Assembly (NCBI RefSeq): GCF_010667575.1
Contig: NZ_JAABNT010000003.1
Span: forward strand, 1 to 64,000
Direction of reading: 5' to 3'
Length of the DNA stretch: 64,000 bases
From: Sulfitobacter sediminilitoris
GTDB taxonomy: Bacteria > Pseudomonadota > Alphaproteobacteria > Rhodobacterales > Rhodobacteraceae
In this document: piece after piece, positions 26,569-36,016 of the stretch
Position numbering within the stretch: the first letter of the stretch is position 1
Layout: each line of letters opens with the position of its first letter
Made by a program: the position numbers and the translations under genes
Notes under the pieces: generated by a model
The model's input: the letters and a program-made list of their open reading frames with translations, nothing else
Databases searched by the model: none
What the model was told of the DNA's origin: nothing

Positions 26569-27489
26569 TCAGTTCGTCACGGCATAGGCATCAGAGAAAC
26601 CTTCGGCCTTGATTGCCTTGAGTAGACTGTTCAGTTCGGATTTGTTCGTGGCAGGGCCAACCAACACCCGCCAAAACGGTTTGCCGTTGATCTGCGATTT
26701 CTTGACTGTCGGGATGATGCCTGCGCCGCGCATCTGCTTGGCGACGCGGTCCGCATTCCCTTCGATGCTGAAAATGCCGATCTGAATGAAAGGTTTGGCC
26801 AGCGACGAGGCGGGTTTTGATGCAGGCGCGGGGGCTGCAGCAGGTTTGGCAGCCGCTGTAGCGACCGCAGGTGTCGTCGGGGCCGCTTCAATCGCCGCGC
26901 CCGCAGCCGCGATCGGATCAAGCGATGTTTCGGTCACTTCGGCAGGGGCAGCGACAGTGTCGGCCGGGGCCGTGGTCTCCTCGGTCGCTACCGGCTCTTC
27001 GGCTTCTTCCCGGCGTAGGGCTGTCACGTTCAGGGGCGCAGGCGCACCGGCCAGAATGCCAAGCGAGGCAGCCGCGTCCGAAGATATCTGCAACTTGGGG
27101 CCAGGCAAATCACGTTCCTTACGGAACAATGCGCCGATGACGAATTTGCCGTTGGCTTCGTTGCGGATGATCACCCGCTCCGGTTCGGACACATCCGGAT
27201 GCGCCACCCAAACGCCACCCAGTGACGGGCGTCCGTCCCAAAGCCCCTGATCGGTCGCGGAGAACACCTCCGGTGCCTCGACATCACGCTCGATCAGCTT
27301 CTTCGATGCGGTAGTGCCCTCTGTGCTTGTTGCCTTGCTTGCTTGTGCGAACGGCAGTCTGAACTGTCCCGCATCGTCACATGCACCCAAAACCGCCAAC
27401 GCCAGCAGGCTGCTGCCGAACGCACTAATTGTTCTTAGGTATCGCCGCCCGGTGGGGGTGCGCGGGTTGTCCATGGGCCTGCTCGTCAT
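26569..27489 (-). CDS. SPOR-domain lipoprotein
   Basis: 306 residues. The N-terminus carries a lipobox (LALAVLGAC, lipidated Cys). A low-complexity Ala/Pro/Thr linker (about 165-225) leads to a C-terminal SPOR domain (KPFIQIGIFSIEGNADRVAKQM to the end) that binds denuded septal peptidoglycan. ATG 27489 has AAGGA 8 nt upstream. It may work with the downstream D,D-carboxypeptidase; similar proteins include RlpA-type partners, but the RlpA double-psi barrel is not evident. Confidence 0.87.
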   Translation of the reverse strand: MTSRPMDNPRTPTGRRYLRTISAFGSSLLALAVLGACDDAGQFRLPFAQASKATSTEGTTASKKLIERDVEAPEVFSATDQGLWDGRPSLGGVWVAHPDVSEPERVIIRNEANGKFVIGALFRKERDLPGPKLQISSDAAASLGILAGAPAPLNVTALRREEAEEPVATEETTAPADTVAAPAEVTETSLDPIAAAGAAIEAAPTTPAVATAAAKPAAAPAPASKPASSLAKPFIQIGIFSIEGNADRVAKQMRGAGIIPTVKKSQINGKPFWRVLVGPATNKSELNSLLKAIKAEGFSDAYAVTN

Positions 27490-27715
27490 GGTTTCATCCT
27501 TGCCTGCGGGCCGTTCCCGGCCTCATTTTGCCGTCATTCACGGCACACCTAAGGGTCCTCTGAGGAGGATCTTGGCGGCACTGTAACCTGCATAGGCCTA
27601 CCTGAAAAGACTGAACGCCCCGGTGAGCAATTTTCAGCATTGATGAGAAAGATGCGTGCACCTGCATTTGCATGTTTGCCGAATCGAACGCAGCAGATTA
27701 GGAGAGGCGGACTGC

Positions 27716-27805
27716 GGAGGTTTGGCAGAGTGGTCGAATGCACCGGTCTTGAAAACCGGCGGGCGTGAGAGCGTCCCCAGGGTTCGAATCCCTGAGCCTC
27801 CGCCA
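27716..27805 (+). tRNA. tRNA-Ser(TGA)
   Basis: 90-nt class II tRNA. GGAGGTT pairs with AGCCTCC (one G-T pair); the anticodon stem CCGGT/ACCGG with loop CTTGAAA gives TGA. Long variable arm, T-loop GTTCGAATC, discriminator G and encoded CCA. Confidence 0.95.
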
Positions 27806-27983
27806 GAGCACCATATCAAAGTGCTTACTTCATTGGTTCCAGTTTGAGGGCTATGACCGTTTTAGGTCAGCTTCCGACGTAGCAGGGCTGATTTCCATCT
27901 GGTCATGCGCCTAAACGCCACTCATCCAAAGAGCTCGTCATTCGCCTTTCGCGGCCATGAAGTCGGTCGCGTTGGTGGCGCAG

Positions 27984-29861
27984 TCATGACCAGTCTTCGG
28001 ATCGAATCCCCAGCTTTTGAAGGCGCGAGTAAAGCGTTGTCGGGCGTATGTCCAACAGGCTGGCGGCACCGTCTTTGCCCGAAACGCGCCCGCCTGCCTC
28101 TTTCATGCAGGCGATTGTGTTGGCAATGCGGATCTGTTCGATATCGGCTTCCGTCAACAGAGCAGATGTATTTCGAACCGCGGGCGCAGCGGGGTTGTTG
28201 ATATCAATGATCAGCTTGCCGGATTGGGACACAATCGCACCGCGTTCGATGACATTCGCCAACTCGCGCACATTGCCGGGCCAGTCATAACTTTGCAGCT
28301 TGCGCATGATGCCTTCGGTCACAATGGGCTGGCGGCGGCCAAGCCGTTTGCATACCAGCCTGAGCAGATGCGCCACCAATGGCGGAATGTCCTGGGGCCG
28401 TTCCCGTAACGGGGGGCAGTGAATTGGAAACACATTGAGGTAGAGAAACAGATCCTGCCTGATCCGGCCCGCCTGTACCTCGCGCTCCAGATTGCGGCTG
28501 GTTGATGCGATCAGACGCACGTCGAGTGCGCGCATTCTGTCGTCGCCCATGCGTGCGACTGCGCCGTTTTGCAGGGCATCGAGCAGTTTGGCTTGCTGTT
28601 CGATGGGAATATCGGCGATTTCGTCCACATAGAGCGTGCCGCCGTGGGCCAGCTCAAGTTTGCCTGGCTTGTCCTTCAATGCGCCACTGAAAGCACCACG
28701 GACATGCCCGAACAACTCACTTTCGATCATCTCGGCTGACACTGCGCCGCCCCGGAAATGAATGGGCGGCCTGCGGCTTCGGCTGCTGTCATTGTGGATC
28801 GCCGTTGCAACCAGTGATTTTCCTGTTCCGCTTTCACCGGTTATCAGAACGTTTGCATCGGTCCGCGAGACCAGTTCGATCTGAGAGATGAGGTATCGGA
28901 TCTGGGGTGAGTGGCCTATGATATCATGGTGCGCGCGTTCAATGTTGATGGCTTCTTGCAGGTACGCGTTCTCTTGCATCAGCTGGTCGCGCAAGGCGGC
29001 CACCTCATCCATCGCATCGCGCAGCTTGCGTTCATTCTCCCAACGCTCTGTGATGTCGCGAAAGATCACCACAGCGCCGACCAGAACAGGTCCGTCGTAG
29101 ATCGGGGTTGATACGTATTCGACGCGGATCGGTTTGCCATCCTTGCGCCAAAAGACTTCATCCTCGATGCGATTGACCTGCTCATAGCGAAAGGATTGAT
29201 AGATCGGGCAGTCATGTGACGGATAGGTTTCGCCATTCAGGTGATGATGGTGGATCATCGAGTGAATGTCTCGGCCCAACAGGTCTTCGGCCGTCCACCC
29301 CAGCATTTCCTGCGCGGCGCGGTTTAAAAAGGTTGTCTTGCCGTCCGCGTTGACACCATAGATACCTTCCCCTGCGGCATTCAGGATCAGTTGATTTTCG
29401 CGCTCAAGGTCAGAAAAGAACGCCTGCGCGCGCTGCCACTCAACCAGTCCGCCGCTGTAGATGCGGGCCGCGTCGGATTGTTCTGCACGGCGCTCGAAGG
29501 CTTGCAGGTCGACGATATTCAGCAGCAGCACGTCGGCGCCATCCAAGGTCAGTATGCGCGCATTGATTTCACAATTGAGCGGTTGATGCTGGCTGTTTTG
29601 TAATGTCAGTTCACGGGTCCATGCAGCGCCCCGATGACACACCTCATCGACGAATACGACGAAAGCGGCGAAGTTGCTGGCGATGCGGGTCGAGAAAACT
29701 GACCCGACCAGCCCGTTGTCTTCGAACAAGTGTTCAGCATCCCGCGTTGCCGCGCAAATGCGGTCAGTGGCGGGATCAATTATGACCGTCGCACCAAATG
29801 CTCCGGCAAGGGCAGAATCGTATGAAGCAGCGGAATCCTTCATGTCGCGAGTATTCTGCAT
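27984..29861 (-). CDS. PAS-domain sigma-54-dependent activator, likely regulator of the cyanate genes
   Basis: 625 residues. An N-terminal PAS-like region (about 20-125) and a second PAS (about 155-270, with HHHHLNG and HDCPIYQ) precede an AAA+ domain (315-555): Walker A GESGTGKS at 342-349, the sigma-54 contact loop GAFSGA at 389-394 in place of canonical GAFTGA, and Walker B GGTLYVDEI. A Fis-type HTH ends the protein (AASLLDIRPTTLYSRLQKLG). It is divergent from the cyn operon, with a large palindrome between. The PAS ligand is unknown; no cysteine sensor cluster is seen. Confidence 0.88.
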   Translation of the reverse strand: MQNTRDMKDSAASYDSALAGAFGATVIIDPATDRICAATRDAEHLFEDNGLVGSVFSTRIASNFAAFVVFVDEVCHRGAAWTRELTLQNSQHQPLNCEINARILTLDGADVLLLNIVDLQAFERRAEQSDAARIYSGGLVEWQRAQAFFSDLERENQLILNAAGEGIYGVNADGKTTFLNRAAQEMLGWTAEDLLGRDIHSMIHHHHLNGETYPSHDCPIYQSFRYEQVNRIEDEVFWRKDGKPIRVEYVSTPIYDGPVLVGAVVIFRDITERWENERKLRDAMDEVAALRDQLMQENAYLQEAINIERAHHDIIGHSPQIRYLISQIELVSRTDANVLITGESGTGKSLVATAIHNDSSRSRRPPIHFRGGAVSAEMIESELFGHVRGAFSGALKDKPGKLELAHGGTLYVDEIADIPIEQQAKLLDALQNGAVARMGDDRMRALDVRLIASTSRNLEREVQAGRIRQDLFLYLNVFPIHCPPLRERPQDIPPLVAHLLRLVCKRLGRRQPIVTEGIMRKLQSYDWPGNVRELANVIERGAIVSQSGKLIIDINNPAAPAVRNTSALLTEADIEQIRIANTIACMKEAGGRVSGKDGAASLLDIRPTTLYSRLQKLGIRSEDWS

Positions 29862-29878
29862 CAGTGCACTTGCAGCAA

Positions 29879-29909
29879 TACGATATTTCGTAATTTACGA
29901 ATTATCGTA
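29879..29909. promoter_or_regulatory. 31-nt near-perfect palindrome, probable operator/enhancer
   Basis: Centred on base 29894. The outer arms are TACGATA (29879-29885) and TATCGTA (29903-29909); the inner arms are TTCGTAA (29887-29893) and TTACGAA (29895-29901). Only the T at 29886/29902 breaks symmetry. It begins 17 nt upstream of the regulator start and about 135 nt before cynA. I infer binding of the PAS/sigma-54 regulator. A weaker repeat TTATCA-N6-TGATAA lies at 29931-29948. No convincing GG-N10-GC sigma-54 promoter was found. Confidence 0.7.
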
Positions 29910-30044
29910 ATACTGTTTGCGGGGAAATATTTATCAAGTAACTGATAATAATTAATTTAATTGAATTCTCGATTTTTTTGCATCGACATTAACACAGGCA
30001 ATTTTCTGCAGCAGCATTGGAGTGACCCAGCCAAGGAGAGCACA

Positions 30045-31427
30045 ATGCCAATCAAAAGTCTTGGAAATCCATTCTCATCGAAAACTGATCTGCGACATGG
30101 CGCAGATTGCAGCTGTCAAAGCTGTACGACATCCCCGATCGAGCCGGATGATCAAATTGACCTCAGCACGTCAGAAGGAATGATGGAGCGCGCGGTGGAA
30201 AGCGCAATTGTGCGGTCTGTGTTCGGGCAAAGCGATATCGGGCGCCGTTCATTCATGGGGATGATGGGCGGCAGCACCATGGCGGCGGCGCTTGCGTCTG
30301 TCTTTCCATTGAACGAAGCCAAGGCGGCCATTCTTGATAACCTGGGACCGCCTGAAAAGACTGATCTGAATATCGGCTTTGTGCCGATCACCTGCGCGAC
30401 GCCGATCATCATGGCGCAACCCCTTGGCTTTTACGAACGGTACGGGCTGAACGCGCAGGTCATCAAGACCGCGGGTTGGGCTGTGGCACGGGACAAGTCA
30501 CTGTCCGGGGAATACGACGCAAGCCACATGCTCACGCCGATGCCCTTGGCAATGACATTGGGGGCAGGGTCCGTCGCCGAACCCTACATCATGCCAGCGG
30601 TCGAAAATATCAACGGCCAGGCCATCGTGCTGTCGAACGAACACCTCGACAAGCGTGATCCCAGCCAGTGGAAGGGCTTCACCTTTGGTGTTCCATTTGA
30701 ATATTCGATGCACAACTTCCTGCTGCGCTACTACGTCGCCGAATTCGGTCTGGACCCTGATGTCGATATCCAGATCCGTGTCGTTCCGCCGCCAGAGATG
30801 GTGGCCAACCTGCGGGCTGGGAACCTGGATGGCTATCTGTCACCTGATCCTTTCAACCAGCGCGCGGTTTATGAGGGCATCGGCTTTATCCACATACTGA
30901 CCAAAGAAATCTGGGAAGGGCATCCGTGCTGCGCATTCGCAGCGCCACTGTCCTTTGCGACCGAACTGCCCAACACCTATGGCGCATTGCTCAAGTCGAT
31001 CATTGACGCCACACAATATGCGTCGAACCCGGACAACAGGGTCGAGATATCAGCGGCAATCGCACCGACAAATTATCTCAACCAGCCGGTGACCGTGATC
31101 CAGCAGGTGCTTACAGGAACCTATGCCGATGGCTTGGGCGAGGTAAAGCGCGTGCCTGACCGGATCGATTTTGACCCCTTCCCGTGGCATTCGATGGGGG
31201 TTTGGATCCTCACCCAGATGAAACGCTGGGGCTATATCGACGGCGATGTCGATTACAAGGCAGTGGCCGAGCAGGTCTATCTGGCTTCAGATGCCAAGAA
31301 AGTCATGGAAGACCTTGGCTATGATGCGCCCGATATCACCTACAAATCACATATGATCATGGGCAAAAGCTTTGATCCTGAAACGCCTGAAGCCTATGTC
31401 GACAGCTTTGCGATCAAGGCGAACTGA
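30045..31427 (+). CDS. cynA: Cyanate/nitrate-type ABC transporter substrate-binding protein with Tat signal
   Basis: 460 residues, CmpA/NrtA/CynA family. The mature domain starts TDLNIGFVPITCATPIIMA and includes typical ligand-region motifs such as GAGSVAEPYIMPAV and VVPPPEMVANLRAGNLDGYL. A twin-arginine motif GRRSFMG sits at residues 66-72 before a hydrophobic stretch, so the n-region is unusually long and contains Cys22, Cys24 and Cys27. AAGGAGAG precedes ATG 30045. The stop overlaps the permease start by 1 nt. Nitrate or bicarbonate are alternative substrates, but linked cyanase favours cyanate. Confidence 0.85.
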   Translation: MPIKSLGNPFSSKTDLRHGADCSCQSCTTSPIEPDDQIDLSTSEGMMERAVESAIVRSVFGQSDIGRRSFMGMMGGSTMAAALASVFPLNEAKAAILDNLGPPEKTDLNIGFVPITCATPIIMAQPLGFYERYGLNAQVIKTAGWAVARDKSLSGEYDASHMLTPMPLAMTLGAGSVAEPYIMPAVENINGQAIVLSNEHLDKRDPSQWKGFTFGVPFEYSMHNFLLRYYVAEFGLDPDVDIQIRVVPPPEMVANLRAGNLDGYLSPDPFNQRAVYEGIGFIHILTKEIWEGHPCCAFAAPLSFATELPNTYGALLKSIIDATQYASNPDNRVEISAAIAPTNYLNQPVTVIQQVLTGTYADGLGEVKRVPDRIDFDPFPWHSMGVWILTQMKRWGYIDGDVDYKAVAEQVYLASDAKKVMEDLGYDAPDITYKSHMIMGKSFDPETPEAYVDSFAIKAN

Positions 31428-32260
31428 TGACAGTCTTGTCCGAAAACAAAAAGGCAGCCCTGCTTTCAATTCTGTTATTGATCGTGGGCTGCCTGATATG
31501 GGAATTGTCTATCCCCGCCCAAAAGGCGGCGGGGGAATTGACGGAATATGAATTGCTCACAGGCGGCGGTCAGCCCAAGGCAGGGGTGCCGCCTCCCAGT
31601 CAGGTCCTTGGCAAGGCCTGGGAGCAACTGTCTGACCCGTTCTATGATGCAGGTCCGAATGACAAGGGCATCGGTATTCAGATCGGTTATTCGATCTATC
31701 GTGTTCTGACGGGCTATTTTCTGGCAGCGCTTATCGCAATCCCGATGGGGTTCCTGATCGGCATGTCCAGTGTCGCATACAAGGCGCTGAACCCGTTTAT
31801 TCAAGTCCTCAGACCGATCTCTCCACTTGCGTGGATGCCGCTTGCCCTTTTCATCATTCAAGACAGCGAAGCGTCTGCCATTTTCGTGATCTTCATCTGC
31901 TCGATCTGGCCGATGCTGATCAACACGGCCTTTGGCGTGGCAGGTGTGCGAGAAGACTGGGTGAACGTTGCCCGCACGCATGAACTTGGTGCGCTCAAGA
32001 CCGCGTTTACCGTCATTCTGCCCGCAGCTGCACCGACGATTGTCACGGGTATGAGAATTTCAATCGGCATTGCCTGGCTTGTGATCGTAGCGGCCGAGAT
32101 GTTGGTTGGGGGCACGGGGATCGGATACTACGTCTGGAACGAGTGGAACAATCTCGACCTGACCTCCGTCATATTCTCAATCCTGATGATCGGCATTGTC
32201 GGCATGTTGCTGGACGCCATTTTCGGTCTCTTGCAGCGCCGCGTCGCTTACGCCGAATAG
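31427..32260 (+). CDS. cynB: Cyanate-type ABC transporter permease
   Basis: 277 residues with six membrane helices. The binding-protein-dependent transport signature is around EDWVNVARTHELGALKTAFTVILPAAAPTIVTG (EAA loop). A periplasmic insertion near residues 40-75 is typical of NrtB/CmpB permeases. It forms the membrane channel with the downstream ATPase. Confidence 0.88.
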   Translation: MTVLSENKKAALLSILLLIVGCLIWELSIPAQKAAGELTEYELLTGGGQPKAGVPPPSQVLGKAWEQLSDPFYDAGPNDKGIGIQIGYSIYRVLTGYFLAALIAIPMGFLIGMSSVAYKALNPFIQVLRPISPLAWMPLALFIIQDSEASAIFVIFICSIWPMLINTAFGVAGVREDWVNVARTHELGALKTAFTVILPAAAPTIVTGMRISIGIAWLVIVAAEMLVGGTGIGYYVWNEWNNLDLTSVIFSILMIGIVGMLLDAIFGLLQRRVAYAE

Positions 32261-32269
32261 GAGTAAAAG

Positions 32270-33166
32270 ATGAAACCGTACCTGAGTATTGAAAACCTTA
32301 CCCAACGCTATCCGGACGGCAAGGGCGGTGAACTGACGGTCTTCGAAGACGCCACCTTCGGCGTCGAAAAGGGCGAATTCGTCGTCATCCTTGGCCATTC
32401 TGGCTGCGGCAAATCCACCATCATGAACATCCTGGCCGGTCTTGCTGATCCGACGGGCGGCGTTGTGATCATGGATGGCAAGGAGGTCAGAGGGCCGAGC
32501 CTTGATCGCGGGGTCGTGTTCCAGAACTATTCGCTGTTGCCGTGGCTTTCCACGCTCAAGAACGTCACCTTTGGCGTGGCTGCCCGGTATCCGGAATGGT
32601 CAAAGGCGCAGGTGGTGGAGCATTCGACCAAGTACCTTGCGATGGTCGGTCTGGAAGGTGATGTGATCCATCGTAAGCCAAGCCAACTTTCAGGCGGTAT
32701 GAGGCAACGGGTATCCATTGCACGTGCGTTTGCTAACCACCCCAAATTGCTTTTGCTGGATGAACCGTTCGGGGCGCTTGATGCTTTGACGCGCGGTACG
32801 ATTCAGGACGAACTGCTCAAGATCTGGGGCGGAACCGAACAGACCGTTTTCATGATCACCCACGACATTGACGAGGCGATCCTGCTGGCCGACCGAATTC
32901 TGCTGATGACAAACGGGCCCTTTGCGCGGGTTGCCGAAAGCGTCGATATCACCATCCCGCGGCCGCGCAACCGGACAGAGATCATCGACCACCCCAACTA
33001 TTATGCGATCCGCAACCATCTGGTGCAGTTCCTTGGCAAACGTTCGAAGGAGCTGTCCGGCAAGACAACCACCCAAACAACGCCTGAAACCATTCATATC
33101 GACAAGACGGAACCAGACGACGACCCCGACAACAAGCAACCCGTTTTGCGCGCAGTGAACGATTAA
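32270..33166 (+). CDS. cynD: Cyanate-type ABC transporter ATPase
   Basis: 298 residues. Walker [10 protein letters not shown], signature LSGGMRQR, Walker [18 protein letters not shown] and the H-loop MITHDIDEA are intact. The C-terminal about 40 residues form a charged tail ([12 protein letters not shown] region). Like NrtD/CmpD it hydrolyses ATP for uptake. It starts 9 nt after the permease; GGAG precedes the ATG. The next gene, cyanase, starts 18 nt after its stop. Confidence 0.88.
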   Translation: MKPYLSIENLTQRYPDGKGGELTVFEDATFGVEKGEFVVILGHSGCGKSTIMNILAGLADPTGGVVIMDGKEVRGPSLDRGVVFQNYSLLPWLSTLKNVTFGVAARYPEWSKAQVVEHSTKYLAMVGLEGDVIHRKPSQLSGGMRQRVSIARAFANHPKLLLLDEPFGALDALTRGTIQDELLKIWGGTEQTVFMITHDIDEAILLADRILLMTNGPFARVAESVDITIPRPRNRTEIIDHPNYYAIRNHLVQFLGKRSKELSGKTTTQTTPETIHIDKTEPDDDPDNKQPVLRAVND

Positions 33167-33184
33167 GAACTGGAGGAGAAACAG

Positions 33185-33652
33185 ATGAAAGACCTCGCCA
33201 TGAACGACATGATGACCAAGGAAGACGTGACCGCAATGATCCTGTCTGCCAAAAGGCAGGCTGGGCTGACATGGGAAGACATCGCTGACAAGATCGGCAT
33301 GTCCCCGGTCTGGACCCATTCTGCGGCAATGGGAATGAATGCCTTTCCGGTTGAAAAGGCAAACCTGATGGTCAGCGTGATGGGCCTGCCACAAGAGGCC
33401 GAAAGCGTGCTTGCCGAAAGCCCGACCAAGATCTGGGAACAGGCGGTGCCGACCGATCCATGCATCTATCGCTTTTATGAAATTGTCGGGGTCTATGGCC
33501 CGACACTAAAGGCATTGATCCAAGAGAAATTCGGTGACGGGATCATGTCGGCAATCGATTTTGACATGTCAGTGACGCGGGTCGAAAATCCCAAGGGTGA
33601 CCGCGTCAAGGTCGAGATGTCGGGCAAATATCTGGGATATAACAGCTGGTGA
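33185..33652 (+). CDS. cynS: Cyanate hydratase (cyanase)
   Basis: 155 residues, full length. The catalytic triad is seen exactly at Arg96 and Glu99 (YRFYE) and Ser122 (IMSAIDF), matching E. coli CynS numbering. The N-terminal HTH-like domain (AKRQAGLTWEDIADKIGMSP) and the C-terminal dimerisation tail GKYLGYNSW are intact. It decomposes cyanate with bicarbonate to ammonia and CO2, supplying nitrogen. GGAGG precedes the ATG. The cynABDS order resembles cyanobacterial cyanate operons. Confidence 0.97.
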   Translation: MKDLAMNDMMTKEDVTAMILSAKRQAGLTWEDIADKIGMSPVWTHSAAMGMNAFPVEKANLMVSVMGLPQEAESVLAESPTKIWEQAVPTDPCIYRFYEIVGVYGPTLKALIQEKFGDGIMSAIDFDMSVTRVENPKGDRVKVEMSGKYLGYNSW

Positions 33653-33662
33653 TAGCTACGGG

Positions 33663-33685
33663 CTGGGCGGCATCCAGCCGCCCAG
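33663..33685 (+). terminator. Hairpin after cynS
   Basis: Perfect 9-bp stem CTGGGCGGC / GCCGCCCAG around ATCCA, 10 nt after the cynS stop. The T-run is weak. The remaining 33686-33937 (about 250 nt) shows no supported gene. Confidence 0.6.
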
Positions 33686-33937
33686 TCCATGTTTCAGAGG
33701 CTCATTTGGATTTACTCAAGAAACTCGGCATCGGACCCAGACCTGGGATCGGATGGCCGCGTTTTTCTGTGAATTTGAGTATCCCCATCATAAACCCTAC
33801 CAAGATCTGATCTTTGAAATCACGGCGTTCAGTCAGACCAGAGGGCAGAAAGTTGCCTCTGCCGTCCTGTGTTTCCGCCACAGGGCAATTCGCTGATCAG
33901 AGGTATCGGGCGTTCGTCTGAGGGTTGAAGTCTTCAC

Positions 33938-36016
33938 CTAGACCCCCTCGCGTGTGGTCACACTGGACGGAAAGGTCACTCCAACGCTAAGCCCGTTCTT
34001 GCGGTTGCAGAGCGTCGTCACCTCGTAGCCTGGTTTTTCTGCTATTTCGTTCACGATCGCCAGACCCAACCCTTCGCCGTGCTTTCCTTCGGCGGTCTCG
34101 AAAATCCGGGTTGATCGTCCCTTGGCCCGTTCGAACTCTGCGTTGCTGAGGCCGGGACCGGTGTCATGGATTTCCACGCGCAACCCGTCACCCCGCTTGC
34201 GGACGCAGAACAGGATCTTGCCGTCCTCAGTGTACTTGATCGCATTGGAGAGCAGGTTGGAAATGATCCGCATTGCTGCCAAGGGCTGCACCGTGATGTC
34301 ATGGCCTGAAGGATAATAGCGCAGTTCAAGCCCTTTGGTGGCAGCGTCTGGCAGAAACATCTGCATCACGCTGTCAGTGACCTTGCGCAATCCGTAGATA
34401 TTACGGTCCTGTTCCGGGCCAAGCGCAGTCAGGCTGTCTGGTGTCACCTCATTCTCGCGCTGACGTGTGGCGGCAGCCATCAGTTCTTCGATATAGGCAA
34501 ATGATCCTTCCATTTCGTCCATGGCGGCCGGGGCTTCGCGCTTTTTGTCCAAGAGGGCGCGAATGTTCAGCCGGAGCACTGCAAGAGGTTGCTGCAGATC
34601 GTGCAAGGTATCGGCGCTTGCGGTGTCGCGGTCGCGCAGTTTTTCAGTTTCCTGAGCATAGCGTTTCTCAAGGTCCGCAAGGCGGGCAAGGAGTTTCAGA
34701 TTTCGGTTTTCCTCTTCATACCGTTCAGCGACAGCCTTCTGTCGCGAGAGGCGCAATTGATTGTACCGATCCGCGATTGATAATCCCATCAGCGTGGCGT
34801 CAATCACCATAACAGATCGGATCGCATCATTCTGGAAATCCTGAGAGATCTCTATGCCGAGCCAATGCCGCATGCTCATGATCGCGGCAGCGCCAAGAAA
34901 ACCAACCCATGCAATCACGAAAAACCGCACCTCCTTGAAACGGGTCAGGGCGGCAACGAAACCAGAGAACGCGCACATACTGACCGAGATCAGTGAGAGC
35001 AGAACAAGAAGCTTTTTCAACACTTGCCGGTCCAGGAATATGGATGACACTGTCAAGGCAATGGCTACGATCATGATTGCCCAAAGCAGCTTGTCGATTA
35101 TGGGATGGTTTGCCCGTGTGTTCAGGAAGACGCGCGCAAAATTTGGCGACAAGATGATGATTGCCGCGCCAATAGGGATCGAGGCGAAACTGTTAAAGGA
35201 CGGATTGTCAGGCCAGAGATACTGAAACGTCACCCCATCGGCGTGCATGACGTAAAGAAGTGCGGCCAGCCAGTTGGAAACATAGGCAAGAAAGACGCCG
35301 TGCCGATAGACGGCAAACCCCAAAAGTGCGAGCAACACCGGCAGTATCATCATCCCGTAGTACAGGAAATTTTTTGCCGTTCGCTTGGCAGCAGTGGTGG
35401 CGAAACTGATCTCGGTCTCAAATCCGAACGCAAGGTGAGATGATCCTTCGGACCAATATGTGATATAGACTTCTGCCGTCTCTCCAGGTTCGAGGTCCAT
35501 CGGGGCAACCATTTCGGGATATTGGACGGGGCGTTGCGAGAACCCATCGGTGAATCCAACGTCATAGACCGTCTCGATCGCGCCATCGTCCCTGATGATA
35601 TGGACCGCCATGAACTGTTTGAAATTCTCACGAAAGTGGATGCGCCATGACCGGACATCGTCTGTGGTGTTCTGGACGACCAAGCGAAGCCAGATGTTCT
35701 GGTCAACGTAGCCGAAGTCCGGAAATATTGTCCTTACAGGCTGGAATCCTGACGCTTGCGTGTCGGTCACGTTCTCAATCGTCAGCGATTTCGTCGGGTC
35801 GAGAAGAAACTCGATGTGCCCCTCCAGCGTCTCTGGCAGGTGAGGTCCGTTTAGGTCTGTCACCGGAACCTCTGCTGAGGCCAAGCTGACGGAGGCGGTT
35901 AAAACGCTTGCGACGATGAGAAAAACCACGATGATATGGCAGAACCAAGCGGTAAGCCGTACCGGGAGTACATGGGACAAAGCAATCAGCATCGCTTCAT
36001 TATCGCGGATGATCAT
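33938..36016 (-). CDS. 7TM-DISM type sensor histidine kinase
   Basis: About 692 residues. A signal peptide is followed by a periplasmic 7TMR-DISMED2-like beta domain (about 70-215), seven membrane helices (about 220-410), a coiled coil (AERYEEENRNLKLLARLADLEKRY) and a kinase core: phosphorylated His in LHDLQQPLAVLRLN, N-box LSNAIKYT, G1 DTGPGL and G2 HGEGLGLAIV. The extracellular module usually binds a small carbohydrate-type ligand. ATG 36016 has a GGAAG site 10 nt upstream; 35992 and 36064 are possible. All three lie inside the divergent regulator gene. Confidence 0.85.
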   Translation of the reverse strand: MIIRDNEAMLIALSHVLPVRLTAWFCHIIVVFLIVASVLTASVSLASAEVPVTDLNGPHLPETLEGHIEFLLDPTKSLTIENVTDTQASGFQPVRTIFPDFGYVDQNIWLRLVVQNTTDDVRSWRIHFRENFKQFMAVHIIRDDGAIETVYDVGFTDGFSQRPVQYPEMVAPMDLEPGETAEVYITYWSEGSSHLAFGFETEISFATTAAKRTAKNFLYYGMMILPVLLALLGFAVYRHGVFLAYVSNWLAALLYVMHADGVTFQYLWPDNPSFNSFASIPIGAAIIILSPNFARVFLNTRANHPIIDKLLWAIMIVAIALTVSSIFLDRQVLKKLLVLLSLISVSMCAFSGFVAALTRFKEVRFFVIAWVGFLGAAAIMSMRHWLGIEISQDFQNDAIRSVMVIDATLMGLSIADRYNQLRLSRQKAVAERYEEENRNLKLLARLADLEKRYAQETEKLRDRDTASADTLHDLQQPLAVLRLNIRALLDKKREAPAAMDEMEGSFAYIEELMAAATRQRENEVTPDSLTALGPEQDRNIYGLRKVTDSVMQMFLPDAATKGLELRYYPSGHDITVQPLAAMRIISNLLSNAIKYTEDGKILFCVRKRGDGLRVEIHDTGPGLSNAEFERAKGRSTRIFETAEGKHGEGLGLAIVNEIAEKPGYEVTTLCNRKNGLSVGVTFPSSVTTREGV

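Noticed and set aside
29990..30012. Possible sigma-54 promoter (GG then GC) upstream of cynA
   Set aside because: The GG-GC spacing is 9, not 10, and the flanking bases do not fit TGGCAC-N5-TTGC.
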